Assembly: GCA_020634135.1 (NCBI GenBank) | Contig: JACKCG010000001.1 | Span: 310,001-374,000 of the forward strand | Direction of reading: 5' to 3' | Length of the DNA stretch: 64,000 bases | Source of the DNA: Anaerolineaceae bacterium | GTDB taxonomy: Bacteria; Chloroflexota; Anaerolineae; Aggregatilineales; Phototrophicaceae | In this document: positions 8,506 through 17,534 of the stretch, piece after piece | How the letters are laid out: every line of letters begins with the position of its first letter | Numbering within the stretch: the stretch's first letter is position 1 | Notes under the pieces: generated by a model | Told to the model about the DNA's origin: nothing | What the model saw: only the letters and a program-made list of their open reading frames with translations | Databases searched by the model: none | Translations under genes and position numbers: made by a program

Positions 8506-8528
8506 AAACAGAGAACGGGGTCATTACC

Positions 8529-10139
8529 GTGAACATCATCGAGCGCGTATTGTATAACGGGAATATCATGACGCTGGATGCTGGTCAGCCGCGTGTTTCT
8601 GCCCTGGCGATCAGCTTCGGACGGATTGTTGCCGCCGGGACGGACGATGAGATACTGGCGCTGGCCGGTGTGGGGACGCAGCGGGTCAATCTGGGTGGCA
8701 AGACGGTGATCCCTGGCTTGACCGATGCCCATATTCACTGGGAAGGGACAGCGCGCGCTCTGCAAATGGTGAATGCCTTTGAAGTGCCGAGTAAACTGGT
8801 CGCCCTGGAACGGGTTCGGGAACGTGCCGCGCAGACTCCCGCAGGGCAGTGGATTACCGGCTACGGGTGGTCACAGGCTTACTGGCCGGAGAAAATCTTC
8901 CCGACAGCGGGTGATCTCGATTCGGCCACAATGGCGCACCCGGTTATGTTGCGGGCGAAGAGCGGCCATGCCCTATGGGTGAACAGCGCCGCGCTGCGGG
9001 CAGCAGGAATTACCGCCGATACCGTGGACCCGGTTGGTGGCGAAATCGTGCGCGATGAATCGGGGCTGCCAACCGGCATTCTGTTGGAAAATGCCCAGGA
9101 CCTGGTGTCAAATGTTGTGCCGTCGCCGTCTCCCGAACAATTGGCCGATCAGATGAAAGTCGCGCAAGACCTGGCGCTGGCTTCTGGTTTGACGGGTATC
9201 CACGATTTTGACGAACCGTCCTGCCTGCGGGCGCTGCAAATCCTGCGCGAACGGGAAGAACTTGGACTTCGTGTAGTCAAAAACCTCAATAAAGCCTGGT
9301 TAGATGCGGCGTTAGAAACAGGCCTGCGTACAGGATTTGGTGATGAGTGGCTGCGCATCGGCGGACTGAAGATTTTCGCGGACGGAGCGCTGGGGCCAAA
9401 GACAGCCTACATGATTAAGCCCTACGCCAATGAACCGGAGAATTTCGGCATCCCGACGATTGACAAGGAAGAAATGGCCGAACTTGTCAGCCGTGCCAGC
9501 GCCGCCGGGTTGCCTTCAACGATTCACGCCATTGGTGATCGCGCCGTTCATGATGTGCTCGATGTATACGCGATGACACGCCGCGAAGAGGCAGGGCGGG
9601 GGGAAACACCGCGCCAGCGCCGCCACCGTATTGAGCATGTGCAGATCATTCACCCGGATGATGCGCCTCGGTTGGCAAAACTGGGCATCATCGCCTCCAT
9701 GCAGCCGATTCATGCCACATCCGACTATGAGATGGCCGATATGTACTGGGGTGAGCGCTCCGAGTGGGCGTATAACCCACGCTTGCAGTTGAATTATGGC
9801 GCTGTTGTGGCCTTCGGGTCGGACTCGCCGGTTGAGCCATTTGAACCGCTGAAAGGCATCTATGCTGCTGTCACCCGCCGCCGCCCGGATGGTTCGCCTG
9901 GGCCGGATGGCTGGTACCCCGAAGCGCGGCTCACGGTAGATGAAGCGCTGCGGGGTTTTACCACTGGAGCGGCCTATGCGGCGGGCATGGAGCACAATCT
10001 GGGCAAGCTCGCGCCAGGCTTCCTGGCAGACCTGGTCGTGCTGGATCGTGACCTGACGATTATCCCGCATGACGAGCTGCCCGACCTGCAAATTCTGGCT
10101 ACGATGGTTGGCGGCCATTGGCGTTACAGCGGAATATAA
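8529..10139 (+). CDS. YtcJ-like metal-dependent amidohydrolase
   Basis: 536 residues, GTG start. The protein belongs to the amidohydrolase superfamily (YtcJ/AepA type): beta-sandwich N-terminus (LYNGNIMTLD), then GKTVIPGLTDAHIHWEG with the HxH metal pair, a TIM barrel with GGLKIFADGALGPKTAYM, HAIGDRAVHDV and RIEHVQIIHPDD supplying further metal ligands, and GSDSPVEPFEPLKGI at the last barrel strand. Members hydrolyse C-N bonds in N-acyl or cyclic substrates; the true substrate is unknown. Its stop codon at 10139 directly abuts the stop of the convergent transporter at 10140. Confidence 0.88.
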   Translation: MNIIERVLYNGNIMTLDAGQPRVSALAISFGRIVAAGTDDEILALAGVGTQRVNLGGKTVIPGLTDAHIHWEGTARALQMVNAFEVPSKLVALERVRERAAQTPAGQWITGYGWSQAYWPEKIFPTAGDLDSATMAHPVMLRAKSGHALWVNSAALRAAGITADTVDPVGGEIVRDESGLPTGILLENAQDLVSNVVPSPSPEQLADQMKVAQDLALASGLTGIHDFDEPSCLRALQILREREELGLRVVKNLNKAWLDAALETGLRTGFGDEWLRIGGLKIFADGALGPKTAYMIKPYANEPENFGIPTIDKEEMAELVSRASAAGLPSTIHAIGDRAVHDVLDVYAMTRREEAGRGETPRQRRHRIEHVQIIHPDDAPRLAKLGIIASMQPIHATSDYEMADMYWGERSEWAYNPRLQLNYGAVVAFGSDSPVEPFEPLKGIYAAVTRRRPDGSPGPDGWYPEARLTVDEALRGFTTGAAYAAGMEHNLGKLAPGFLADLVVLDRDLTIIPHDELPDLQILATMVGGHWRYSGI

Positions 10140-11042
10140 CTACCGCCTGAAGGGTAGCCGCCGTAGTTGAACAATCAGAATGCCTGCCCCGGCGATTACC
10201 AGCGCCAGAATCGCTTTGATATCCAGCGCCTCACCCAGGAAAACCCAGGCCAGCAGCGGAATCTGGATGAGCATCGTGTTATTAATCAGGCTTGATTCCA
10301 ATGCGGTCAGGGTACGTAATGTGTGGTTCCATAGGGTGAAAGCGAAGGCGGTATTCACCAGCGCTAACCACGCGATAATCAACCATTCAGTGATTGAGAG
10401 TATGGGCATCCCCTGTGTCGCAATCCCCACTGCCAGCAGCACAACCGCGCCGATCCCCATACTCACCGTTGTGATAATCAGTGGGGGGAGTACCCCTTCT
10501 CGGTTAATCGCCCGCCCCAGGAGCGCTGATCCGGCATTTGCCAGCACGCCGCCGCTCACCACCAGGATTCCGATAATTTGATCCCCGGCCAGCACCGCCG
10601 GGTAGAAGTACACTGCTACCCCCACCAGGTACAGCCCCATGCCGCCCCATTGCAGAGCAGTAGGGCGCTCCGCCAGCATCCGAATGCCAAACAGGGCTAC
10701 CACCACTGCCGTACAGGCCAGCAGCAGATTCACCGTTGCGGCGGGGAGCAATGCCAGCCCGACAAACTGTGCCCCCTGAGTCGCCGTGTAAAACAGCAGC
10801 CCTAACAAGAGGAGCCACATCCAACTCCTGCGCGTTTGTGCTTTCAGCAGTGTCCGATAATCCGAACGGCGCAGGAAAAACGGCAGCAGGCACAGAAATG
10901 CCAGGGTATAACGCAGCCCGGCGAAGGTGAGTGGGGGGATTTCCCGCTGCAAGCCAATCTTGATGAGTACCCACGAAGTAGACCATAGGAACGCGACGAG
11001 GAGCGCCTGCAATACAGCGCGAAGATGAGGTGTCAACCGCAT
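10140..11042 (-). CDS. EamA/DMT-family transporter under ykkC-type riboswitch
   Basis: 300 residues from the ATG at 11042, which follows AAGGAG by seven bases; an upstream Met at 11072 would lie inside the terminator. There are ten hydrophobic segments in two EamA repeats; the first is recognisable by ALLVAFLWSTSWVLIKIGL and the second by VVSGGVLANAGSALLGRAI. Drug/metabolite transporters export small solutes. The transport substrate is not deducible from the protein. The leader carries a ykkC-family aptamer and an intrinsic terminator (11056-11191). The stop codon abuts that of the convergent amidohydrolase. Confidence 0.88.
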   Translation of the reverse strand: MRLTPHLRAVLQALLVAFLWSTSWVLIKIGLQREIPPLTFAGLRYTLAFLCLLPFFLRRSDYRTLLKAQTRRSWMWLLLLGLLFYTATQGAQFVGLALLPAATVNLLLACTAVVVALFGIRMLAERPTALQWGGMGLYLVGVAVYFYPAVLAGDQIIGILVVSGGVLANAGSALLGRAINREGVLPPLIITTVSMGIGAVVLLAVGIATQGMPILSITEWLIIAWLALVNTAFAFTLWNHTLRTLTALESSLINNTMLIQIPLLAWVFLGEALDIKAILALVIAGAGILIVQLRRLPFRR

Positions 11043-11055
11043 AGAACATCTCCTT

Positions 11056-11094
11056 AAAAAGAAGCGGGACAAGTTGAATAACTCAACCTGTCCC
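11056..11094 (-). terminator. Attenuator terminator in the EamA leader
   Basis: On the minus strand, GGGACAGGTTGA (11094-11083) pairs with TCAACTTGTCCC (11077-11066), a 12-bp stem with one G-U pair and a 5-base loop, followed by GCTTCTTTTT. It lies between the aptamer and the ribosome-binding site, so it can decide whether the transporter is transcribed. Its first base overlaps the last base of the aptamer. Confidence 0.85.
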
Positions 11095-11191
11095 TCCCTG
11101 GCTTTTTCGTCTGGAGATGCTTTCCACCCAACATAGAGGCGGTTTTATGTGGCGCTCGGTTCAGACCTGAATTGCAGCGAATCCCTAGCCA
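11094..11191 (-). ncRNA. ykkC-family (guanidine-I superfamily) riboswitch aptamer
   Basis: Reading the minus strand: P1 is TGGCT (from 11191) paired with AGCCA. Inside it are CTAGGGATTCGC, GGTCTGAACCGAGCGCCAC and, at the 3' end, ACGAAAAAGCCAGGGAG. These match in order the conserved blocks of ykkC RNAs: CTAGGGTTCCG, GGTCCGAGAG..AC and ACGG..AAAAGCCCGGGAG. The GAGGGA segment that follows ACG in guanidine-I RNAs is reduced here, so it may belong to a variant class (guanidine, ppGpp or PRPP). A TATAAT box lies at 11213-11218 and a terminator follows directly. Confidence 0.7.
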
Positions 11192-11212
11192 CCAACATCG
11201 GTTGACACGAAG

Positions 11213-11218
11213 ATTATA
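11213..11218 (-). promoter_or_regulatory. -10 element of the EamA/riboswitch transcript
   Basis: TATAAT on the minus strand, placing the transcript start near 11206, about 15 bases before the aptamer. The -35 match (TTGTTT, 15 bases upstream) is weak. Confidence 0.55.
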
Positions 11219-11385
11219 CCACTTCGGAAGAGAAAACAATTCACGGTATGTAAAGAAATAATGTCCGTAATGTATTCTGTCTTCTGTTGTTTTTCAGGAT
11301 AGTAGAGCATTCAACAGACAAGCATCATGAGCTTATGCCGGTGCATCGCATCGCTTCCCGCCTTTTTCACGGCCCATAGATAGGG

Positions 11386-11391
11386 TATAAT
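11386..11391 (+). promoter_or_regulatory. -10 element of the polX operon
   Basis: TATAAT at 11386-11391, about 38 bases before the GTG start. No convincing -35 hexamer is visible. The rest of the 11220-11428 intergenic stretch shows no further structure. Confidence 0.5.
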
Positions 11392-11428
11392 ATTCACCAT
11401 AAGACAAACGTTCTAAGGATAGCATGAC

Positions 11429-13195
11429 GTGTCCCTGACCAATCGCGAAATTGCCGACATTTTTGAACAAATCGCCGATATGCTTCAGATACGCGGTGAT
11501 ATCATTCACCGCGTGCTTTCTTACCGCCGGGCGGGGGAGACGATCCGCGAACTCCCGCGTGATCTGCGCGTGATTGCTAATGAAGGGGGCTTGACCGACC
11601 TGCCGAACATTGGCAAAACACTGGCTGACAAGATTGAAGAAATGCTGGATACTGGCAAACTTGAATTTTTCGACAAGCTGGCGCAGGAAATCCCGCCGGG
11701 GTTGGTGGATGTGATGCGGATTAACGGCGTTGGTCCCAAGAAGGCCAAGCTGTTCTGGGAGCAGTTGAATATTACTTCGGTGCAGGCTTTAGAAGAAGCT
11801 GCCAGAGCAGGCAAACTCCGTGACCTTGCAGGAATGGGCGCGAAAAGCGAGCAGAAAATCATTGAAGGCATTGAGTCATTAGGGCGGCAGACCGGGCGGA
11901 CTCCGTTAGGAGTTGCGCTGCCGCTGGCACAGGTCATCCTGGAGCACCTTTTGCAACTGCCCCAGGTCAGACAGGCAACCATTGCCGGGAGCATCCGGCG
12001 CGGCAGGCCGACGATTGGCGATGTGGACATTCTGGCGGCTGTGGATAGTATGGACGATGCCGGGCCAATCATGGACGCTTTCGTGAGCATGGAGAGTGTC
12101 GCTCGCGTATTGGGGCACGGCCCGACCAAGAGTTCCGTTGAATTACACAGTGGTTTGCAGGTTGATCTGCGTGTGCTGGAACAAGCGCGGTGGGGAACGG
12201 CGCTCAATTACTTCACCGGTAGCCAGGCGCACAACATCCGCATCCGCGAACTTGCGTTGTTGAAGCACATGAGCCTGAATGAACATGCGTTCACACCGCT
12301 GGATGAATTGGGTGTCGCCCTACCGGATGAGCCGAAAATCCTGTGCGCCAGCGAAGAGGAAGTCTATGCGATGGTCGGTTTGCCGTTGATTCCACCGGAG
12401 CTGCGGGAAGACCTGGGCGAAATTGAGGCGGCCCGCGAGAATCGCCTGCCGGAACTCATCACGCTCAATGACATCCAGGCCGACCTGCACATGCACACGA
12501 CCTGGAGCGATGGTAAACTCACTATCCGGCAGATGGCCGAGGCCGCCAGAGCACGGGGGCGACGTTACATTGTTATCACGGATCACTCCCAATATTCCGC
12601 TATCGCCAACGGGCTGTCAGTGGAACGCATCCTCCAGCAGCGCGAAGAAGTGCGGCAGGCAGATGCTGAAATGGGGCCTGATTTTCGAGTGTTTCATGGG
12701 GTTGAGATGGACATTCGCACCGATGGCACGCTCGATTATCCAGACGAAGTGCTGGCGCAGTTGGATTTTGTGATCGCATCGTTGCATTTTGGGCTGCGGC
12801 AGGAACGGGCGATCATTACTGACCGGCTGCTGAATGCGATCCGTAATCCGCATGTGGATATGATCGGCCACCCACGCGGCCAGCTTATCCCTGACCGCGA
12901 ACCCGCAGATCTCGATATGGATGCCGTACTCGAAGCGGCCTTCCGATATGGGGTTGCCCTGGAGATCAACAGCAATCCGCGTCGCCTTGACCTCGAAGCT
13001 CAGTATGCCCGCCGGGCGATGGAAATTGGCGGCATACCGCTGGCAATCAACACGGATGCCCACAGTGCCGAGCAGATGGATTTGCTCCTTTATGGCATTA
13101 TCACAGCGCGGCGTGGTTGGGTTGAACCGGATACCGTCATCAATACCTGGCCGGTGGAGCGTTTTACTGAGTGGATTCAAAGCCGGGGGAGATAA
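11429..13195 (+). CDS. polX: DNA polymerase X family protein with PHP domain
   Basis: 588 residues from a GTG preceded by AAGGAT. Domain order: 8-kDa helix-hairpin-helix domain (LTDLPNIGKTLADKIEEML), second HhH (INGVGPKKAKLFWEQL), the nucleotidyltransferase palm with the GS...GDxD motif (IAGSIRRGRPTIGDVDILAA), then a C-terminal PHP domain from about residue 350. Its metal ligands appear as ADLHMHTTWSDG, VITDHS, HGVEMDI, GHPRGQ and NTDAHS, all intact. Such enzymes fill short gaps in base-excision repair, and the PHP part is a Mn-dependent 3'-5' exonuclease/phosphodiesterase. All key residues are present. It may be co-transcribed with the next three genes. Confidence 0.93.
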   Translation: MSLTNREIADIFEQIADMLQIRGDIIHRVLSYRRAGETIRELPRDLRVIANEGGLTDLPNIGKTLADKIEEMLDTGKLEFFDKLAQEIPPGLVDVMRINGVGPKKAKLFWEQLNITSVQALEEAARAGKLRDLAGMGAKSEQKIIEGIESLGRQTGRTPLGVALPLAQVILEHLLQLPQVRQATIAGSIRRGRPTIGDVDILAAVDSMDDAGPIMDAFVSMESVARVLGHGPTKSSVELHSGLQVDLRVLEQARWGTALNYFTGSQAHNIRIRELALLKHMSLNEHAFTPLDELGVALPDEPKILCASEEEVYAMVGLPLIPPELREDLGEIEAARENRLPELITLNDIQADLHMHTTWSDGKLTIRQMAEAARARGRRYIVITDHSQYSAIANGLSVERILQQREEVRQADAEMGPDFRVFHGVEMDIRTDGTLDYPDEVLAQLDFVIASLHFGLRQERAIITDRLLNAIRNPHVDMIGHPRGQLIPDREPADLDMDAVLEAAFRYGVALEINSNPRRLDLEAQYARRAMEIGGIPLAINTDAHSAEQMDLLLYGIITARRGWVEPDTVINTWPVERFTEWIQSRGR

Positions 13196-13200
13196 TTATC

Positions 13201-13956
13201 ATGCCAGACCCAAACCCGGGGCGTTTACCCGATCATGAGCCGGATACACGCCCGGTACCACCGCCCAGCCTGCCGGAAATGCCGGATACCCAGGCCACAA
13301 GGCAGCAGCAGCCGGCGGATCGTACTCGCGTTTTGCAGCCCGGAAGGCCTTCTTACGAGTCGCCGGACAAACCGAAGCGCGGCCACCCGCGCACTACTCC
13401 TTATCCAGGGCATTCCCGGTCAGAAAACCCGCTGGCGATTCCCTTGTGGTCAGTAGCGCTTATGCTGATGGCAGTCGCGGCTGTGGTTGTGGTGATAATC
13501 GGGGTGATTGTGATTTTGGGTGGCACGCCGGCGCTGGAAAAACCCCCACGAGTCATCATCCTGACAGCGGCGCTGCCTCTGGATGAGTCCGGCGATAACT
13601 TCAGTGTGCTGGCTTCGGCCACGATCCCTGCGCAATACAATAGTTCCCCCGCCGCGCCGCTGGCGTTGCAGGGGCCAACCCTCGCTCCGGTGGCGATCAC
13701 GCCTACTCTCGAAAGTATCGGGATTGGCAAGAATGTGCTGGTAACGGCGGAGGGCGCTGGTTTGAATATTCGCTCGATGCCAGGGACTATTGATACGGTA
13801 ATTCTGTTTGTAGCGCCCCCCGGTCAATCCTTTGTCATTGCTGATGGCCCGTTGCAGGCTGATGGCCTGACATGGTGGAAAGTGCAGAATCCGATAGATG
13901 CTGCCCAGTCTGGTTGGGCGGCGGCGGCGTTTCTGGAAGTTGTGCCAGGTTCTTGA
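13201..13956 (+). CDS. Single-pass membrane protein with extracellular SH3-like domain
   Basis: 251 residues from the ATG at 13201, five bases after the polX stop and about nine bases after GGGGGAG. A GTG at 13171 is possible but would overlap polX. Residues 1-78 are Pro-rich and disordered, hence probably cytoplasmic. A membrane segment follows (WSVALMLMAVAAVVVVIIGV). The C-terminal 70 residues form a bacterial SH3 domain (AEGAGLNIRSMPGTIDTV, then WWKVQNP and SGWAAAAFLEVV), a module that binds cell-wall peptides or proteins. The function is unknown; it is probably an envelope sensor or anchor. Confidence 0.75.
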   Translation: MPDPNPGRLPDHEPDTRPVPPPSLPEMPDTQATRQQQPADRTRVLQPGRPSYESPDKPKRGHPRTTPYPGHSRSENPLAIPLWSVALMLMAVAAVVVVIIGVIVILGGTPALEKPPRVIILTAALPLDESGDNFSVLASATIPAQYNSSPAAPLALQGPTLAPVAITPTLESIGIGKNVLVTAEGAGLNIRSMPGTIDTVILFVAPPGQSFVIADGPLQADGLTWWKVQNPIDAAQSGWAAAAFLEVVPGS

Positions 13957-13972
13957 TGGGGGATAACAAGCG

Positions 13973-16264
13973 ATGACTGATGACCTTGCCCGGCGAGCGG
14001 CTGTCCTGCGTGACCAACTCAGCGAGCATATTTACCGTTATAACGTGCTCAATGCGCCGGTGATTACCGATGCCGAATATGACCGCCTGTATCATGAATT
14101 GGTGGCCCTGGAAGCCGAACACCCGGAACTTATAACGCCTGACTCTCCCACACAGCGCGCTGGCAGCGACCTCTCTGAGGATTTCCCGAAAGTACCACAT
14201 CCTGCGCCAATTCTGAGTCTCGCGAATGCCTTTAATGAGGAAGACTTATGGGCGTGGGAAGAACGTAATCTGAAACTTCTGCCGCCGGATACCCAGCTCA
14301 CTTACACACTGGAACCCAAGCTGGATGGCCTGACCATTGTCATCACCTACGAGAAAGGTGTGTTGGTGCGGGCGGCAACACGGGGTAACGGGGAGGTGGG
14401 GGACGATGTGACCCCCAATGTCCGCACGATTCGCTCTGTGCCGCTGCGAATCCCGGTTGGCGCGGACGGGCCACCCGTCCCGGAACGTCTGGTTGTGCGC
14501 GGCGAAGTCCTCTTCCACAAGGATGATTTCCAGGCGCTCAACCGCAAGCAGGAAGCCGAAGGCCTGCCGCGCTATGTGAATGCCCGCAATACGGCATCTG
14601 GTACCCTCAAACAGAAAGACTCACGCATCACAGCGGGCCGCCCGCTGACGGCGTATATCTACCAGATTGTCGAGTCGGTTGGTGTGATGTGGGATAAACA
14701 GTGGGATATATTGGGATATTTGCGGGATTTGGGTTTCAAAACACCCCCTGGCGCGGGATATTATCCCACTTTATCCGACATTATCCCACAATTACCCACA
14801 TGGGAATCCCACAGAGATGATTTGCCGTTCGAGATTGATGGTGTAGTAATTAAGGTCAACGATCAGCGTTTAGTGGCGGAACTGGGCATTGTGGGTAAAG
14901 ATCCACGCGGCGCGACTGCCTATAAGTTTCCCTCACAGGAGATGACCACCCGGTTGACCGGAGTCGCGATCAATATCGGGCGCACTGGCAAAGTCACGCC
15001 GACTGCGCAGTTGGAGCCGGTGTTCGTGGGTGGCGTGACCGTCACCAGCGCGAGTCTCCATAATTTCGACCAGGTGGCGAAGCTGGACGTGCGCGTGGGC
15101 GATATGGTGATTATCAAACGTTCCGGTGACGTGATTCCTTATGTAGTTGGCCCGGTAACGGGGGCGCGGGATGGCTCCGAGCAGCCGATACTGCCGCCGG
15201 AAACCTGCCCGTATTCCGGGGATGCCATCGTTCAGCCAGAGGGCGCGGTGGATTACTACTGCCCGAATCCGCTGTGCCCGGCGCGAGTGTTCCGCAGTAT
15301 TGAGTTTTTTGTTTCGCGTGGCGCGATGGATATTGAGGGCATGGGGCCGCAGACCGTGATGATCCTGATGGAACAGGGGATTATCACCGACGAGAGCGAC
15401 ATTTTTTACCTGAAGGCTGAACCGCTGCTGGAATTAGAGGGATTTGCCGAAAAGAAGGTCGAGAATCTGCTTGCATCAATTGAAGCGGCTAAAAACCGCC
15501 CGCTGGCGCAGTTCCTTGCGTCGCTGGGAATAGACGGTGTAGGCGGCACTGTCGCTGGGCTGCTAGCCGATCATTTCAGCAGTGTCGAGGCGCTCACTGT
15601 GACGGCGCGTGCTGTCCGTGAGGCCGAGAACGCCTGTATCGCAGCGGCCAAACCGCTTATCGAGGCCGCCGGGCAGATTTCCCCCGGGGAGCGAGATGAA
15701 TTAGAGCGCGGGTTAAATCGGGTTCGGCATCCCCTGGTAGAGCTTGCGCCACGTTATCTAGGGGTAGAAGATTTCAGAGATCGCCTTGCGCGTGCTATCA
15801 GCCCATTACTGGAAAACCAGCCCCCCGGCGCCGCTGTTCTGGATGATCTGGCTGCCGCGCTGAAGCAGTTGATAGGGGCAGCGGAAAAACTCCTGACGAT
15901 TGAAGGGTTGGGGCCGGTGTTGGTGGGCAACATTGTGGACTGGTTTGCTGATGACTTCCACCAGCGAATCTTGGAGAAGATGCGGACGGCGGGTGTACGC
16001 ATGGAGGCCGCAGCGAAGACCATGACTGGCGATTCGCTGGTCGGACTGACGTTTGTCCTGACCGGGACACTGCCCACACTGAGCCGTGAGGAGGCGGGCG
16101 CATTGATTGAGGCACATGGCGGTAAAGTGACCGGAAGCGTGAGCAAAAAGACCAGCTATGTTTTGCTGGGGCAGTCGCCAGGCAGTAAAGCCGATAAGGC
16201 GCGGCAGTTGGGTATCCCCATGATTAGCGAAGACGAATTACTGCGATTGATCTCAGATCGCTAG
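13973..16264 (+). CDS. ligA: NAD-dependent DNA ligase with an extra internal domain
   Basis: 763 residues against about 670 in most bacteria. Domain Ia (residues 1-60), adenylation domain with nucleophile Lys116 in EPKLDG, OB fold (GRTGKVTPTAQLEPV), Cys4 zinc finger (PETCPYSGD to YYCPNPLCPAR), four HhH motifs and a C-terminal BRCT domain (LVGLTFVLTGTLPTLSREEA). Between the third and fourth HhH motifs, about residues 545-636, there is an insertion of roughly 90 residues that is helical and absent from typical LigA. Around 14688-14800 the DNA has arrays of GGGATA and TATCCC at 10-bp spacing. The enzyme seals nicks in replication and repair. Confidence 0.95.
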   Translation: MTDDLARRAAVLRDQLSEHIYRYNVLNAPVITDAEYDRLYHELVALEAEHPELITPDSPTQRAGSDLSEDFPKVPHPAPILSLANAFNEEDLWAWEERNLKLLPPDTQLTYTLEPKLDGLTIVITYEKGVLVRAATRGNGEVGDDVTPNVRTIRSVPLRIPVGADGPPVPERLVVRGEVLFHKDDFQALNRKQEAEGLPRYVNARNTASGTLKQKDSRITAGRPLTAYIYQIVESVGVMWDKQWDILGYLRDLGFKTPPGAGYYPTLSDIIPQLPTWESHRDDLPFEIDGVVIKVNDQRLVAELGIVGKDPRGATAYKFPSQEMTTRLTGVAINIGRTGKVTPTAQLEPVFVGGVTVTSASLHNFDQVAKLDVRVGDMVIIKRSGDVIPYVVGPVTGARDGSEQPILPPETCPYSGDAIVQPEGAVDYYCPNPLCPARVFRSIEFFVSRGAMDIEGMGPQTVMILMEQGIITDESDIFYLKAEPLLELEGFAEKKVENLLASIEAAKNRPLAQFLASLGIDGVGGTVAGLLADHFSSVEALTVTARAVREAENACIAAAKPLIEAAGQISPGERDELERGLNRVRHPLVELAPRYLGVEDFRDRLARAISPLLENQPPGAAVLDDLAAALKQLIGAAEKLLTIEGLGPVLVGNIVDWFADDFHQRILEKMRTAGVRMEAAAKTMTGDSLVGLTFVLTGTLPTLSREEAGALIEAHGGKVTGSVSKKTSYVLLGQSPGSKADKARQLGIPMISEDELLRLISDR
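14688..14800. repeat. Inverted arrays of 10-bp GGGATA / TATCCC units inside ligA
   Basis: Four GGGAT(A) units occur at 14691, 14703, 14713 and 14723. After a 35-bp gap come TTATCCCACT, TTATCCGACA, TTATCCCACA and ATTACCCACA at 14761, 14771, 14781 and 14791, exactly 10 bp apart. The two arrays are inverted relative to each other. The reading frame stays open and the translated protein matches the usual LigA region. Confidence 0.6.
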
Positions 16265-16279
16265 AAAGCAGGCAACAAC

Positions 16280-17503
16280 GTGACGGCAACTATTGTCATT
16301 AAGAAAGGCCGTGAAAAGCCAATAGCCCAACAGCACCCCTGGATATTCTCGGGTGCAATTGAGAAATTACAGGGAAATCCTGCGCCTGGTGACATTGTGA
16401 CGGTGGTTTCGTATGATAACCGTTTCCTGGCGCGGGGCTACTGGAATCCGAAGTCGCAGATTCAGGTGCGGATTCTGACCTGGCAGGATGAACCCATTGA
16501 CGAGGGTTGGTGGCGGCGGATACTGGCGCGGGCTGTTGCGGGGCGGGCAATCCTGAATACGCACATTGAGCGTGATGGCGCTGCTGCTGCTTACCGCTTG
16601 GTGAATGCCGAAAGCGACTATCTGCCGGGGTTAATTGTGGATCGTTATGATAAGTGGCTGGTGGTGCAGTCCCTCACCCTGGGAATCGAGGTACGCAAGC
16701 CAATGATTGCTGCTCTTTTGGCTGAACTGCTGAAACCGGCAGGGATTTACGAACGCAGCGATGTGGACGTGCGCGGCAAGGAAGGCCTTAAAGCAGCAGT
16801 TGGCAGGCTAGAGGGGGAGTCCCCACCCGCGCTCATTCCGATTGAGGAGACCAGCCACTTTTACGTGGATGTAATGAACGGCCACAAGACCGGGTTCTAC
16901 CTCGATCAGCGCGAGAACCGGCGCATTCTTTTTGATCTGATTAATCAGGATATTTCTGGCGAGTGCCGCCTGCTCAACCTGTTCAGCTATACCGGCGGCT
17001 TTGGTCTGACAGGGCTGGCGGCGGGAGGTGTTCACGCGGTCAATGTGGACTCGTCGCTGGATGCGCTCGAACTGGCGGAAAAAAGCATCCAGCTGAATTC
17101 CTTCAGGGAGCAGCAGCATGGCGAAAGCTGGGAGTTTATCCAGGCCGATGCCTTTGATTACCTGCACGATGCGCTTGATCGCCGTGAGCAGTTCGACATT
17201 GTAGTGTGTGATCCACCCAAGTTCGCCCACAACAAGCAGCAGGTCGAACGGGCGGCGCGGGGCTACAAAGACCTGAACTTGAATGCCTTCAAGCTCATCA
17301 AGTCGGGCGGCTACCTGATAACATTCTCGTGTTCCGGGGCGATCAGCGCCGACCTGTTTCAGAAAATTGTATTTGGCGCATTGGCTGATACCGGGCGGCA
17401 GGCGCAGATTCTCCGGCATCTTGGCCCTGGCGACGATCACCCGGCGGCCCTCACCTTTCCAGAAGGTTCGTACCTGAAAGGGCTGCTGCTGCGGGTGTAT
17501 TGA
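16280..17503 (+). CDS. RlmI/RlmK-like 23S rRNA m5C methyltransferase
   Basis: 407 residues, GTG start 15 bases after ligA. The N-terminal PUA-like RNA-binding domain (IVIKKGREKPIAQQHPWIFSG) and an EEHEE domain are followed by a Rossmann methyltransferase: GECRLLNLFSYTGGFG (SAM motif I), VNVDSSLDALELAEKS (motif II) and FDIVVCDPPKFAHNK (motif IV, DPPKF). The C-terminal GGYLITFSCSGAIS supplies the conserved SC pair. RlmI methylates C1962 of 23S rRNA in E. coli; the exact target here is inferred from the family only. The gene is last in a run that starts at polX. Confidence 0.9.
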   Translation: MTATIVIKKGREKPIAQQHPWIFSGAIEKLQGNPAPGDIVTVVSYDNRFLARGYWNPKSQIQVRILTWQDEPIDEGWWRRILARAVAGRAILNTHIERDGAAAAYRLVNAESDYLPGLIVDRYDKWLVVQSLTLGIEVRKPMIAALLAELLKPAGIYERSDVDVRGKEGLKAAVGRLEGESPPALIPIEETSHFYVDVMNGHKTGFYLDQRENRRILFDLINQDISGECRLLNLFSYTGGFGLTGLAAGGVHAVNVDSSLDALELAEKSIQLNSFREQQHGESWEFIQADAFDYLHDALDRREQFDIVVCDPPKFAHNKQQVERAARGYKDLNLNAFKLIKSGGYLITFSCSGAISADLFQKIVFGALADTGRQAQILRHLGPGDDHPAALTFPEGSYLKGLLLRVY

Positions 17504-17534
17504 ATACTTCGGTGTGCTGGATATATATTGAGTA

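Noticed and set aside
11061..11210. T-box in front of the EamA gene
   Set aside because: There is GGGTGG but no UGGN bulge context or AGTA stem I motif; the conserved blocks fit the ykkC family instead.
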